DNA from: Alloascoidea africana
Lineage: Eukaryota; Ascomycota; Alloascoideomycetes; Alloascoideales; Alloascoideaceae
Length of the DNA stretch: 64,000 nt
Assembly: GCA_030581615.1 (NCBI GenBank)
Contig: JAKTTT010000039.1
Span: 62,001-126,000, forward strand
Reading direction: 5' to 3'
The first letter of the stretch is position 1. Each line of letters begins with the position of its first letter. Of the stretch, positions 44,208 through 55,708 are shown piece by piece. Both the position numbers and the translations under genes were made by a program. Below the pieces are notes generated by a model. That model saw only the letters and a list, made by a program, of their open reading frames with translations. It ran no database searches and was not told where the DNA came from.

Positions 44208-46646
44208 CTAGAATGGAACATTAGAAAGAACAATCTTCAGCAGCTTGCTGGCAAGGACATCATAAGCTGAGTACTGTGGTAGTATAAGCGTATTCTCGTT
44301 GTTGGGGTCCAATTCTGGAGACTCGTCATCCGATTCTTCACCCTTTTTAATTGTAAACTTTGCCAACGAAACCCCAGATGCTGTTCTCAGATCCTTAAAG
44401 CCCAGTATTGGAAGCCTTGAGGAACCCGATATAAAATACAAGAGCTTGGCTCTCTGTGTTTCTTCCCAAGAATTCATACAAATCCAAAACCATCTTATCA
44501 TACGATCTCGTCTTGTGTAACCAAAATATTCGGTATTTCTTCTCCACTCTCTAATTTTAATGTCAGATGTACCGCCAATCAGTAACGCAAGTTCTTTGCA
44601 CTCAAAAACATGAATAGAATCCTGTGGGAGTATATCTGTAAAGCCAGTCATGAAAGCTTCAAATTGTGGATCAGTACTTTTGCATAGTTGCCATTTCGTT
44701 AACCTGTATACATAGTCCTGCTTGTTGTAGTCCTGAACAGGCATATTTCTACCATTCTTGACAAAATCAATGACCCCATCCTTGGATGTAATAGAAAAGG
44801 TCAGTTCCTTTGATCCATCAGTCGGAACATTGTTTCTTAATAACCATAACAAATTGTAATATCCATCTTCATCTACACTTTTAATATCCTCAAATGTGAT
44901 TTCTTTGTTTAGCATTCGTTTGTAGAAAGGAAGCGTAAAATTGACATCCAAATGCTGGTTATGTAGAATTGCTAGAGCCACTATGCGGCCAACGAATTTA
45001 AATTTCTCGAGGTATCTTGGATTCCGGTATGAAGTGTAGCTTATTTGAACAGTGCTATTGTTTCCACTTTTGCAGTATTCAAACAACTGGAAAGAAGGAT
45101 TGAACAAAACGTGCGAAATAAGCGTGAAAAACTCTTTTGTACTTTTGTATGTGTTTTGTTTTCTGCTTTTACCACCTTTAAACTCCACTCGCAGAGGCTT
45201 CCTCAGTTGCTTTGCAGATTTCTTGCTAATCTCTTTAAAAGCATCTTCGAAAAGTCGATCTTTTTGGATCTTGATCTTGCACGTAGCCTTCCCAGATTTT
45301 CCGTTGTAAAGTGCTAATGCAGGATCCAATCGGAAAAGATGGATCTTTTTGATGACTTCATCCAAAAAATGGTCGACAATAATAGGTTTAGGGGGCAATG
45401 GAGCTGGTAGTTTTGGAGCGTTGGGTATATTATTGGCTTTTGCGGGTATAAATGGAAGATCAGTGTTTGGGATCAATTTTGTGTTTGATAAAGAAAGAGA
45501 AGCGACACTTGTGGATATCCTATCATAATTATTCCCGGTTTGATTATTTCTAGGTGGATCAGAAACTGAACGAAAAGCTCTCGTCATTGGTTGTTCTTTC
45601 AGCTCTGGATTGCTTGAATCTAATCTTTTTCTGAAATCTTCATTCCGATTACTGTTCTTTAGAATCGAGGTTGTTTGTTGAACAGTTTTCAAAGGTCTTA
45701 ACGGTAGAAACGACTTTCGTTTGTATACGATGTGTGTTGTTTCCTCAGAGCTAACCGATTCATTTGAAGGAGAGTCTGTGATTATAACTGAAGGTAATAT
45801 TGTCATCATTGATTTTCTTCTGTAATTTTCCAACATTCGTTCGACGGGCTCTACATCTTCTTTGGAATGCTCCGTGTTTGATTGAATCATTGGAAACATG
45901 GATACTCTGTGGGTTTTTCCAATTATTTTTTCATTCTGGTCTGGGTCTGGAGAAGCGGTTTCCTCGGTTTCAAATTGTAACCCAGTGTGTTGTAACTGAC
46001 CGCTTTCTTCCTGGCTGCTGCCACTCGTCTCGGGAGAGGTTATGCCGGTTACAGAGGATGGAAGCTTCTCGCTTTTGAAAGAAAACGGAAGGTCTGCCAT
46101 TGAAGGATTACTATACCCTCTACTTGTCCGAGTAGTAGCAGTAGCTTTAGAATCTCTTTTTGACTCTTCTGGAGATTCTATCTGATTAAGCGGTATAGAA
46201 GGAAATATGGACATCATTGATTTTCTGTACATGGTATTTGCCGACTTGTTTGTCATAAATATGACAATATTACCCTTTGTTGAAATATTAGAACCGGTTA
46301 TGTCTGTTAAATCTCTTATTACTGCTTTTTGTCGGAACGGGAGATCCAGGTTCACCAAATTGCCAATTACTTCGCTTATTCCTCCGAGAAACCCTTTGTC
46401 TTTCTCCCCTATTCTCAAACTGTCGTATACAGAGATGGTCAATGAGCTTTGCCTAGTAACTTTCATTGCAAACGTTTCTTGCCAATAAGGGCTCGTCGTG
46501 TTTTGATGTATTGTAGTGGTCCACCGATGTTTTTTATCTATTTCGATCACAGCATAGGGGTTGGGCATTATTCTGGAGTTTTGCTGAACGAGATTTTGAG
46601 CAGCGTAAACTTCGAGCTTTATTCTTTTAAATTCAGTTTCCACCAT
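44208..46646 (-). CDS. C2-HECT protein lacking the catalytic cysteine (probable pseudo-E3)
   Basis: 812 residues, one exon. A Nedd4/Rsp5-type C2 domain spans about 5-130 (PNPYAVIEID, SPYWQETF, KGFLGGI). The linker (130-440) holds no WW domain, but has repeated RKSMM-like motifs and a proline patch (LPAPLPPKP). A HECT fold spans about 455-812: FEDAFKEI, LFNPSFQLFEY, FVGRIVALAI, LLIGGTSDIKIREW, IRWFWICMNSW, LLYFISGSSRLP. In Rsp5 the active site reads HTCFNRVDLPQY; here it reads NNENTLILPQY, putting Asn783 at the cysteine position. The DYGGVSREFF region of the N-lobe is replaced by QNTYKSTKEFF. The C-terminus lacks the FGxE tail. Thioester ligation is therefore unlikely. It may be a regulator or decoy in Rsp5-like trafficking at membranes (inference). 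The frame is fully open, so this is not a decayed gene. Confidence 0.88.
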   Translation of the reverse strand: MVETEFKRIKLEVYAAQNLVQQNSRIMPNPYAVIEIDKKHRWTTTIHQNTTSPYWQETFAMKVTRQSSLTISVYDSLRIGEKDKGFLGGISEVIGNLVNLDLPFRQKAVIRDLTDITGSNISTKGNIVIFMTNKSANTMYRKSMMSIFPSIPLNQIESPEESKRDSKATATTRTSRGYSNPSMADLPFSFKSEKLPSSVTGITSPETSGSSQEESGQLQHTGLQFETEETASPDPDQNEKIIGKTHRVSMFPMIQSNTEHSKEDVEPVERMLENYRRKSMMTILPSVIITDSPSNESVSSEETTHIVYKRKSFLPLRPLKTVQQTTSILKNSNRNEDFRKRLDSSNPELKEQPMTRAFRSVSDPPRNNQTGNNYDRISTSVASLSLSNTKLIPNTDLPFIPAKANNIPNAPKLPAPLPPKPIIVDHFLDEVIKKIHLFRLDPALALYNGKSGKATCKIKIQKDRLFEDAFKEISKKSAKQLRKPLRVEFKGGKSRKQNTYKSTKEFFTLISHVLFNPSFQLFEYCKSGNNSTVQISYTSYRNPRYLEKFKFVGRIVALAILHNQHLDVNFTLPFYKRMLNKEITFEDIKSVDEDGYYNLLWLLRNNVPTDGSKELTFSITSKDGVIDFVKNGRNMPVQDYNKQDYVYRLTKWQLCKSTDPQFEAFMTGFTDILPQDSIHVFECKELALLIGGTSDIKIREWRRNTEYFGYTRRDRMIRWFWICMNSWEETQRAKLLYFISGSSRLPILGFKDLRTASGVSLAKFTIKKGEESDDESPELDPNNENTLILPQYSAYDVLASKLLKIVLSNVPF

Positions 46647-49600
46647 TGTTCACTACGTTTACATTTAAAGTCTTTGGGGTATATACAAGTAAGAGAGGGA
46701 AAAAAAGAAGAAGCAGAACTAATTTGAATTTAGGGAGAATGGAACACTTATATCAAGGTAGCAATTCTTTTGGCTGTGAATCTGAAAGGAAATTAAGGCG
46801 ATGCATGCGTTCCAGGAGTGGGCGCGAAGAAGGCAATATATAGGATGTCCTGCCAACGCAGTTAGAAGAGACTGTTGATCACTACCTTATGACCATTATC
46901 CTGAAATTATCCTTGTGGACATAGGGTTCTTGCTTGTTGATCATTGAGAAGATTGTATAAACAAGTTTCACCAGTATACCCAAGCATGGTACTCGAGAGT
47001 CCTAACCCCTATTTTTTTCTATTCTTTTCTCGGATTCCATATACGAGCTAGATAAGAGGAGGATAACCTTCTGGTACAAGTCCAGTTTAACTCTGACATG
47101 TCTGCTTCAAAGATGCTTATTCTACACTATTTCTTTCTCTCTGGCGTATATCGGTCGTACTCCAATATTCTAATAAGATCGGTTTCAGACGTGGATCAAT
47201 ACCACATGAGACAGTTTCAAGCTCACTCTGTCAGCACGTGAAACTCCAAATGGGAAGCCACGTACCGCAGCATTTGCTCCAGCTTTTTTTTGCATTTTGC
47301 ATCAATCTCAAAGTCTGTTGTTTGTCGCTTTTAGCAGACTGAAATGGTCAGTTCACATTTGCAACAAACCTAGATCCAAATACCATCAACGGATTGAATC
47401 ATCATTAAATATTTAGATTTGAATCTTTATCGTACATGCGTCTGGTACAAAAGCGCCATCTCTCTATCGTCTTTCTGCATTCCAACGTTTCTGGTTCGAT
47501 CACGGCATTACCGGCATCGACCAGTGACACCTACAGCCGTGCTGAAGTCAGTAATACGTCTGGTGCGTTTTCTCAATCGCTTTAGCTAGCACTGTCCTGT
47601 GCAGGACAGACATAAGTATGAGATCATCCGTGGGCCATTGCACGTTTTAAACAACGGTCGTTTTAGTTGGAGTAGATGGAGTTGCAAGTTGGGAAGCTTT
47701 GTGTGGGGTAATCCATTCCCTTGTTAAGCTTTTGAAAGAATCACGATGTTCTTGTTTTCTCAAACGTTCGTATAGTTTCGTACAGCTCCCATAATTCCCA
47801 GCAGAGAGTTCAAGGTTCAAGATTCCAACTAAAACAGTTTATGGATCCCAGTCAGAAGTTTCATTCTCAGACAGCAATCACTCGGTCTTTTTCAACAGCG
47901 TTCAGTCATATTAAGGGAGTATTTGAGTTGGAAATGCTGACAAAGCTCCTTAGATGGGGATAGAAGGCATCATAACCTTTTTCAAGAGTGTTTAGCTAGT
48001 AATGTTGGAATTATCAGGTACTAAAAAAGAAAAACCCGAAATTTTGACTTTACAAAAATGTTTAGCAATTCATAAATCACAATTTTAGCAATTTCGGATA
48101 TGGTGATTGGTGATTTTACTACAACAGCCACAGATTAGAGATGTGGGGAATACTATAGTCCGGAACTCACAGCTACAATTAGGGGGACAAGCTTTTAGAA
48201 TTGTCTATAATTAACTAATGGTCTTGGTGATTTTCTTATCTTGTTGTAAAAAAGTGGCTAAAACTTGTCATTCTTCTACCTGCCAAGCGCTAAGAAGGGT
48301 AGGCTTTGTATGGATGGTCATCCCCATAATTTATCCTTTCAATTTCTTGGTTCCTGCAATTCCCGTAATTCTCAATTACATTTCGACCTCCACATGCATC
48401 TATCTTTTCTACTGTTAAGTGGGTCAGAACTAAGCAGGTGTGGTCATTGCTGACTATGAGCAGGTGGCTTTGCATCGCATTCAAAAAGTAATATTGGTCC
48501 AGTGAGAAGTTGATGCGGAGTGGCCATAACTACTTCAAAAGAATTTCCCGTTTCATATCCCATTGAGTGAAACTAAAAGAAAACAAACCCTTATTAGAGT
48601 TGTCTCGCTATTAATTTCTGCTGAAATCCAATGCTGAATTTCCCTTCCTGTTTCTTCTTCTCAATTTAGCGCTTGGATGTTAGCCCAAGGGGAAACCAAT
48701 CAAACTAAATCCTTTTGTGCTGACTGATTAATTTGAGGATCATGACAAAGCCTCAGTTTGTCAAAATCTCTTTCAAATGTGTACTGGAGGTAGAAACATT
48801 GGATATAATTGATGAATGAAAGATTTGAAGATTTCTGTCCGTGAACTCGCACTTGGAAACACACTATGGTGTGAATGCAAAGTAAGATCAGATTATTTCT
48901 GATTATCTAGATTGGGCAATCTATTGTTCCAAAAAAATGATGGAGATACATTCCAGAACAAAATTGTCCCCTCCCCCACATCGAGAGGACCTAATGACTT
49001 TTTTTTGTTTTGCCTTACAACAGACATAGCATGGCTTGATTCTCTCGCCACAATTTATGCCGAAATAGGAAAATGTGGTCAAGCAGTATGCAACCAAGTA
49101 TTGTTCTGCAGGTACCTAGCCGAAAACAACAAAGATATCCGAAATTTGTGTCTCTTGAAGATATCTCGTCTTGTATATTGATCCAAACGATAATTTCCAG
49201 ACATCATTTTTACATAAAGTAGCTCTTGATGGATAAAGTTTTCTGTGCATTTTGACAGCTTCGGAGCAATTGCATTAAATGGTAGGATATCTCTCCATTT
49301 TTTCTAAACACCATGCTTTTTTTCAGAGAGAATTTGTAGCATATAACCGATGTTCCGAAATCAATCTGTGGCAAAAATTAAAAACCCTTTTTGCCAATTA
49401 TTAAGAATACCCAGATTCGATTGACTTGGGAAACTACGAGGGTGGAGAAGAAGGTACGAGATCACCGAGCATTTGACCACAACTAATTCTAAACTTTCTC
49501 AAAATACAAACCTACACTTGATCCCAAGGGTCAAATTGTTACGTACGGTTTGGTCAACTAGCTAGGTCTTGATTAGACCATACATCCAGGGCTTTAAGCT

Positions 49601-50145
49601 TTCTGACAGATCTAAACGGTTCCAAATTCAAACTTTATTGCAATTAAACCCCTATACACCTTTTCAACAATACTTGTAAAAAGGCACAACAAATAACCAG
49701 AAAAGAAAATAGGATCAAATACAGATGTTGTGTACTCTGAATTTAAAAAAACGAGTTAAATCATTAAGTTTGTCTTGTGCAAGACAACACAATAATCATC
49801 AACCAGATGCAGCTAACAAAGAAAAAAAAACAAATCATAGTTCATAATGTAGGACCAAGTAGCGATATTTTGTGCAATCGACATAGAGGAAGACAATAGA
49901 TAACAGGTACAGTTGTACAGTGGGTACCCTAACGTCGAAATTTTTTTCATCTTCTGTTTTCTTTTTGTGTTCCCAAGGCATGGAAATGCGTATTCCGTAT
50001 GGCTCTTTTTGTGTGGGAGTGCCTTTCATAAAAGTCATATTGTTGATAGCTCTTTTTGTGTGGGAGTGCCTTTCATAAAAATCATATTGTTGATAACTCT
50101 TGCCGTTTACTTCACTTCACAAGTGGCATAACGGTTTGTATCCCA
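46647..50145. other. 3.5 kb gene-free stretch upstream of the C2-HECT gene
   Basis: It contains the C2-HECT promoter, with a TATATATT-like element on the minus strand at 46842..46835. A CACGTG occurs near 47235. No ORF is supported; a plus-strand frame at 48912..49181 has no ATG start. The 50.0 kb end carries the 47-bp tandem duplication listed below. Confidence 0.5.
50002..50095. repeat. 47-bp tandem duplication
   Basis: Two adjacent 47-nt copies (50002..50048 and 50049..50095) differ at one position (G or A in the caaaaNtcat part of the unit). The near identity points to a recent event. It lies just downstream of the small minus-strand ORF. Confidence 0.9.
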
Positions 50146-50322
50146 TCAACTGCATCGATTAGAGCGCTCTCTCAATGTAGTTTTCAACGGCCATATAAAT
50201 GGCGCTGTAACACTTAGGCCCATGTACCCAATCATAACATATTTTGAAACGACGGTACGCTTTAATGGGGAATGGCTGGAAGATATCGTTCTTCTGAAAA
50301 GAGGATTTGAGATTGGAAACAT
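50146..50322 (-). CDS. Possible small membrane protein, Atp19-like
   Basis: 58 residues from the ATG at 50322, starting MFPISNPLFRR, Ser- and Arg-rich like a mitochondrial leader. One hydrophobic stretch follows (KYVMIGYMGLSVTAPFIW). It can be laid without gaps on S. cerevisiae Atp19 (ATP synthase subunit k), sharing IG, GL, P and K (GKAIPPHQLAIGTLGLLGLL in yeast). The match is short and by eye. A TATAAATA box lies 110 nt upstream, and a pyrimidine-rich leader fills the gap, as in real yeast genes. The frame continues upstream, but that part is leader sequence. If true, it would be a single-span protein of the mitochondrial inner membrane. It could equally be an orphan. Confidence 0.4.
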   Translation of the reverse strand: MFPISNPLFRRTISSSHSPLKRTVVSKYVMIGYMGLSVTAPFIWPLKTTLRERSNRCS

Positions 50323-50431
50323 GATCTTTATATTGTAAGCGAATATGCTAAAGGACAGAGAGGCAAATGAGTAAATGCTTTTGTGTCTGGATAGAAAATA
50401 AGATGACAGGGGAGAAGATGGAAGGCAGTAG

Positions 50432-50439
50432 TATTTATA
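50432..50439 (-). promoter_or_regulatory. TATA box upstream of the small ORF
   Basis: TATAAATA on the minus strand lies 110 nt before the ATG at 50322. It is one of the better TATA matches in the gene-free region and supports transcription toward the small ORF. Confidence 0.4.
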
Positions 50440-53146
50440 CCTGGCCCTATCCAGCCTAACTAGTACGGTTACTGCTATATAGTAAACGAGCAAAGTAGGT
50501 ATGAGGTGATCCTAACTTACATCTCATCTTTGTTCCAGTGTTCCAGCATTTCGTACCTGCTACCTCAGCTCTACGCTTTCTTCTCCACACGCCTAGAAAC
50601 TGTGGAGAACAGATTGGATGGACATAATTTCACAGGTCTGTTTTTGGACCGAGTGCCACCTTTGTGATGAGCTCTGTGTCCCCAAGCCAGCTAGACGCCA
50701 GCCATTTTTCAGATGGAGGACTCCCACGACCGCGTGACGCAGCTGCGAGAGAAGAAAAGCCCAAACAGCCGTTCCGATATCCTCCCCCAGCTGAGTAATT
50801 GCACGCCTCCCATTGGCCACACGTCAGCACGTACATGTCGCTGGAGTTAATTTGACAAAGGTGGAAAAAACTTGAGAAACAACGGCGAAAAGGACCCTGG
50901 CGGTACTGGAACATAATGTTTGAGCAGGTTCGTGTGTTGTTTTGGTTGCAGAACAGTGTTTCATTTTGAACTCGGGGCATTTGGACAAAAAGAAGGATTT
51001 GGACTTGCAGTTGGATCGAGTAAGCCAAAGGATAGACACCAAATCAGTTGAAAACGCCATCAATCTGTAGGATATCAACCTTCCATGTATTACAACTGTT
51101 ACAAAGAAAACGTAGTATTTGGATATCAGGTGCGTCTGATAGTATATAAAGTCTGGATATAAATGGCATAAATTTAATTTGTCTATTCAAAGAGATTGAC
51201 AATTTTACAAAAATCTTTTCAACTGAAGCTCTTGGAATTTGACTATCAATTGAACATTGTACAAATTCCGATTAAGAATAAAGTAATATGAACCAGGTTT
51301 CTTCAGCGGTAATTTCCATGTAAAGTCATTCACACATTTTTAAATCTGTAGCTTTTTGTGAGCGCACCTAGTGAATCCTATGCTAGATCATTGCTTTCAG
51401 AGTGCCTGAAGCAATTTCTCGAAAAAAAAACATTCTTTGGAAGCTTCATTATTTCGAAAGAAATGGAACTATACATCACGACCAGGAACCCATCAAACAA
51501 ATCGACTTTTCCACCTTCAGAGAAAAAAAAAACGAAATTTGATAACCTCATGGGATAATCAATGATTGAATCTCCAGGTCAAGGAACTAACTCTGTTGTT
51601 TTTGGAAAATAATGAGATTAGATCAACTCCAACATTCTAACTGGGATACCCTAACAAATCATTTATGCTGTTTGTCTAAACGTATTCTTTCTGATAAACC
51701 AGGATGTGTTTCTTAAAATAAGCATCCAGCACAGACCATTTTATCTGATCAACGAGGAGACCCAACTCTTTCTGAGTTCATTCAAAAATGAACTAATAAA
51801 CAATGTGTCTTTTCACATCATCCTCGTTTGAACTATTTTCCTTTGAACCTTCTTATAATATGACGACGATCTACTTGGCCTATAAATTTTATTCTCTTTT
51901 TTTTTTTTCATACAGAATCCCAAACAGACTCTTTTGGCCATGAATCATGCAAATTTGACTCGTTGTTTTGCTACCACAACGCAGATTGATTCTGCCTTGC
52001 TTCACCACGCCTTCTCTTCCTCCTCATTTTCTCTCAGGGCGAACGAAGCAAAAATTTAGTTAGGCGGTTATAGTCTGTACCAACAGCGCTTAGGCTTTGT
52101 CTTAGCATTTTAGGAGAAACGCGTGCGCGTTTACTACTAGTGATAAGAACAGTAGGGTTGTATATGAAATTGACTGCTTCATAACCTCTATTCTAAAAAC
52201 ACCTTTTTCAATAAATGTAGCAGGTTGACTAGACAGTTTCAGTTTGTTCCCAGCTCAAGCATGGGGTCTAAACCATCTGTCCATTTGACCGGATGGCTCC
52301 AACTAAACTGCTTGGCACCTAAAGCACAATGACCACTTCAACAAGTTCTAGGTTACTTGCTCCAGCCGAAATAAAAAACTTGGCTTTTTCTTTTACCAAT
52401 GATAATTTTTACAAGCCCCTAACTATTATATTTACCTTTTACAAGGGTGGAAGGGAGACGGGTAGTGTACAGTATATACATTCCCAGTCAATCTAAGGTT
52501 CGCTAAGAGATTGGGGAGGGTCTAGACAAGCCAGGATTGTTGGTCATTGAAGTATGCTTCATTTACAGATCGATAATTTCTCGGTAGTGAGAATTCTGAA
52601 CCTAGATTTTGCAATTTTTAAATGAAATACAAATAGACAAAAAGAAAGGAAATAGAAGAACGATATGCAATGTGAAACATGATGTGAGTAGTTTTTTTTT
52701 TTTTGATCTGGTGCGTGGAAAGCGTTAGAAAGATGGCGCTGTCAGGAGGAATATTTAGGGGCTAATATTTGTATGAGACTGAGGTGTTACGGTGTCATGC
52801 TGACTCCCAGATGAGCTGTTTTGGGGTTTAAACTTCAGACATAACAGTTGTATAGGCAGATCTTAATGGGGCTTATACAGTAACAGACAGATTCCAAGGA
52901 AGAGAGAGAGAGAGAAAGAGAGCTATTACAGTAGCAGTGACTCCACGACAGGTGACGCCACATAGCGACAGATGCCTTGCCTACGAGAAGAGGAGAGCGC
53001 TTGCGAATAAAATAGTCGATTTGTTTAGGATGGTTGAGAGGAGTTGGAGCTTGGAGATGACCTTCTGGGGCTGCTTGCTTGGAGCCTCAGCTCTGTAGTC
53101 CTGGCGATGGGAACCGACGGAAGCAATCTAGAAGCGAAGCGGAAAT

Positions 53147-53209
53147 GAAAGTAAAAGCAAAAGCAAAAGCAAAAGCAAAAGCGAAAGCAAAAGCGAAAGC
53201 GAAAGCGCC
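53147..53209. repeat. (AAAAGC)n hexanucleotide tract
   Basis: About ten consecutive six-base units of the form AAAAGC or GAAAGC. A plus-strand frame through it reads Lys-Ala repeats, which I treat as an artefact of the repeat. Confidence 0.85.
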
Positions 53210-53405
53210 TTTGCTAGTACTAATGAGACCTCCCAAGGAACGAAATGGGTGCGCAAATTCACAAAGGCTCGCTAATGGGGAAACTCTACCATGGATCTAG
53301 GGGATGCCAATGAAATTGGGGCAACAAATTCTTCACAAACAGACATGTTCAATTTGCGCTGCTAATTCTTTAATTAACCGAGCAGAACCGAGGGCCACGG
53401 GCCGT

Positions 53406-53486
53406 TTCCATTTCCACGGACATTTTTCATTTTCATTTTCATTTTCACTTTCACTTTCAGTTTTACTTTCAGTTTTTCACTTTCAC
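53406..53486. repeat. (TTTTCA)n hexanucleotide tract
   Basis: Degenerate six-base units alternating TTTTCA, CTTTCA and TTTCCA over about 80 nt. It lies 200 nt from the AAAAGC tract but has a different unit. Confidence 0.85.
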
Positions 53487-54585
53487 CTACACCGCTTATT
53501 ACGGTATGGTGATCGGGGATGCCGGCCCAGCTCAAGGTTACTTAATCTCCAAAGTTCATCATGATGACACACCGCACGCCGCACGGGCAGAAGAAGATTA
53601 TAGTTGGGCATGAGTGAAACCCTGTCTTGTTTCTGGCTGCCACTTTAACGGTTGGGGCATATTTTTGCTAATACTACTAGCATGAAAGAAACAGGAAGTA
53701 AAAAAAAAAAACAATTCAAACGGTGGTCCAATCAACTCTGCAGAGAGCATAAATTTACTTGCTGATTTGATAACGATTAACTTATGAATCCCTCATTATC
53801 TGAATGACAACAACATTAGAAAAAATGTGTATATCAGCTCGCAGAGAAGTTTTCTTCTTTTACGCGAACCGATGATCCATCATTTCGGGGATTTTAATTA
53901 AAAGTTTTCGCAAATGAGACAAAACACCTTTTCCTCTCTGTCTTGCTTAAACTTTTGCATTTTGCTTTAATGCCTATGGCTCCAAAAGCTGCATTTCCGG
54001 CTCCAAAGATAGCATGAGCCGCTATTCGTTTGTTGGGGACCGAGTTATGCTTACTACTGTTCGCTGCCCTGTCTCTGAGGAAGACCCACAGACTTGATGT
54101 AGAGGGGGGAGAGGGATGCCTGGATGAAATACTCAATACAGTGTAACTCTGTAACCCAAACCGGTAAAACATACACATCAAAGCAAATTGGACTAGTACC
54201 ATGACTAGACTAGCACGATTTGGACAGGACCTGGCGGCAAGAGTCCAAACAAACATATTTGCATATCTCCGGATCTAGATAGCTGGGACTAGGGGGAAGC
54301 TCGTGAGCTTGAGCCTACTGAACCAAACGATCGTATTTGGATCTGATTTTCAGTCTCATGGCATATAATAAGCTTCAGGTGTTTTTTATTTTTCGATGGA
54401 TGGTTGGAGGAACACCAGAGAAGGAAATGAAGAAAAAAGCACGGCAAAGGAACGCAAATTTTGTACCCTTGCTTCACAAGAGCCTTACGCGCCTGGATGC
54501 AACGAGATGTGGAATTCGGAAGTTAGTTGGAGAGACAGACCCAACAGATTGAACAGATTGGGGGGTTCCGACGACGGGATCTCGC

Positions 54586-54626
54586 TCTGGTGCTGGTGCT
54601 GGTGCTGGCTCTAGTTCTAGTTCTAG
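54586..54626. repeat. (GGTGCT)n and (CTAGTT)n hexanucleotide tracts
   Basis: Four GGTGCT-type units grade directly into CTAGTT units, still in six-base phase. Confidence 0.8.
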
Positions 54627-54679
54627 CGCGGATCTGGTAGGTGCTGACGGCTGGCCATGGGCATGGGAATTCCGCATAG

Positions 54680-54756
54680 GCGAGAGCGAGAGCGAGAGCG
54701 GGAGAAATTGTGTAAGTGTAAGTGCAAGAGCAAAAGCAAGAGCAAGAGCAAAAGCG
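54680..54756. repeat. (GCGAGA)n and (AGCAAA)n hexanucleotide tracts
   Basis: GCGAGA units are followed, after a short interruption, by AAGTGT, AAGAGC and AAAAGC units. The six-base period is kept throughout. Confidence 0.8.
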
Positions 54757-55019
54757 CTAGTTCCTCCAACATCACCAGTCTCAGTCTCAGAATGCGAGAG
54801 CTCGCCTTGGGTTGTAATTCCAATTTCAATTTCAATTCCATTTACAGTTGTCCATTCCCGACCGTTCGTGTTCTCACTGCTATTCGATTCCCTTTCGAGA
54901 TGAGGACCCGCCGCCAGTCAGTCATCAGTTCCACCAGAGCAAGTAAGGTTCTTATGGAGGGGAGCAATATGACATGATATCATTCTAACAAGTGGCAAAG
55001 AGGGCAGTGTCATACACAC

Positions 55020-55042
55020 AAGACAAGACAAGACAAGACAGA
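55020..55042. repeat. (ACAAG)n pentanucleotide tract
   Basis: Four perfect five-base units of AGACA type. Confidence 0.85.
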
Positions 55043-55344
55043 ACGCACACTAGAATCATTAGGTTCTTTAGTAATCGGCATGGCATGGTATAGTATAGAA
55101 TAGTTTACATGCACGCGGTAGGTAGTTTCTGATGGATCCAAAACTGGAAGAAACATGTTCCGCATTTTTAATAAGAAGAAAAAGGGGATTGATTGATGAG
55201 CAGGAGCAGCCAAGCGGGTTTGGGAGTTTGGAAGCGCTGTCGTTCGTGAAATCACAGTTGAACAGAGGCCTGAGATGGGTCCAGAAGACGCGGTTTCCTA
55301 TGCAATCAAGATATACAGTGTGTTTTCTAGATAGTTGAGGACCC

Positions 55345-55364
55345 GCGCCAGCTCGAGCTGGCGC
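55345..55364. repeat. 20-bp perfect palindrome
   Basis: gcgccagctcgagctggcgc reads identically on both strands with no spacer. It could extrude a short hairpin or bind a dimeric factor. It is unusually GC-rich for the region. Confidence 0.85.
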
Positions 55365-55708
55365 TCGAGCCCCACAAGCCAGGCCACACGCGACGAACAA
55401 GCGTCGCTTTAAGTTAGTGAAGGGAGCAAGCCAGCAAATGGACCGGTTGGAAGATGGAGCAGGCTCTGGAGGATGGAGACCCCCGATCGCTGCGTTTTGT
55501 AGCGCATCCATTCAGGGCCAACGCCTCACTGGCAAATTAATTTCATCTGATCGGTACAATCACATTTTTAATTAGGCCCGCGCACTTTTGCGCGCAAATC
55601 CGAAGGGCTCCTCTGTGCCGCAGAAGCGAGAAGCGAAAAAAGCCAGAAGCCAGAAGCCAGAAGCGAGCTCCGAAACGGTCGGGATGCTCCCCCCAGCACA
55701 AAACCCAC

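Noticed and set aside
44208-46646. C2-HECT gene as the Rsp5 ortholog
   Set aside because: It lacks WW domains, the catalytic Cys and the FGxE tail. Rsp5 is essential and highly conserved in yeasts, so the true ortholog should be elsewhere.
51288-51558. Two-exon mini-gene downstream of a TATATAAA
   Set aside because: The intron would be only 43 nt with no CTAAC branch, and the long frame starts at GTG rather than ATG.
53079-53300. Lys-Ala repeat protein
   Set aside because: The frame is produced by the AAAAGC hexamer tract and has no independent support.
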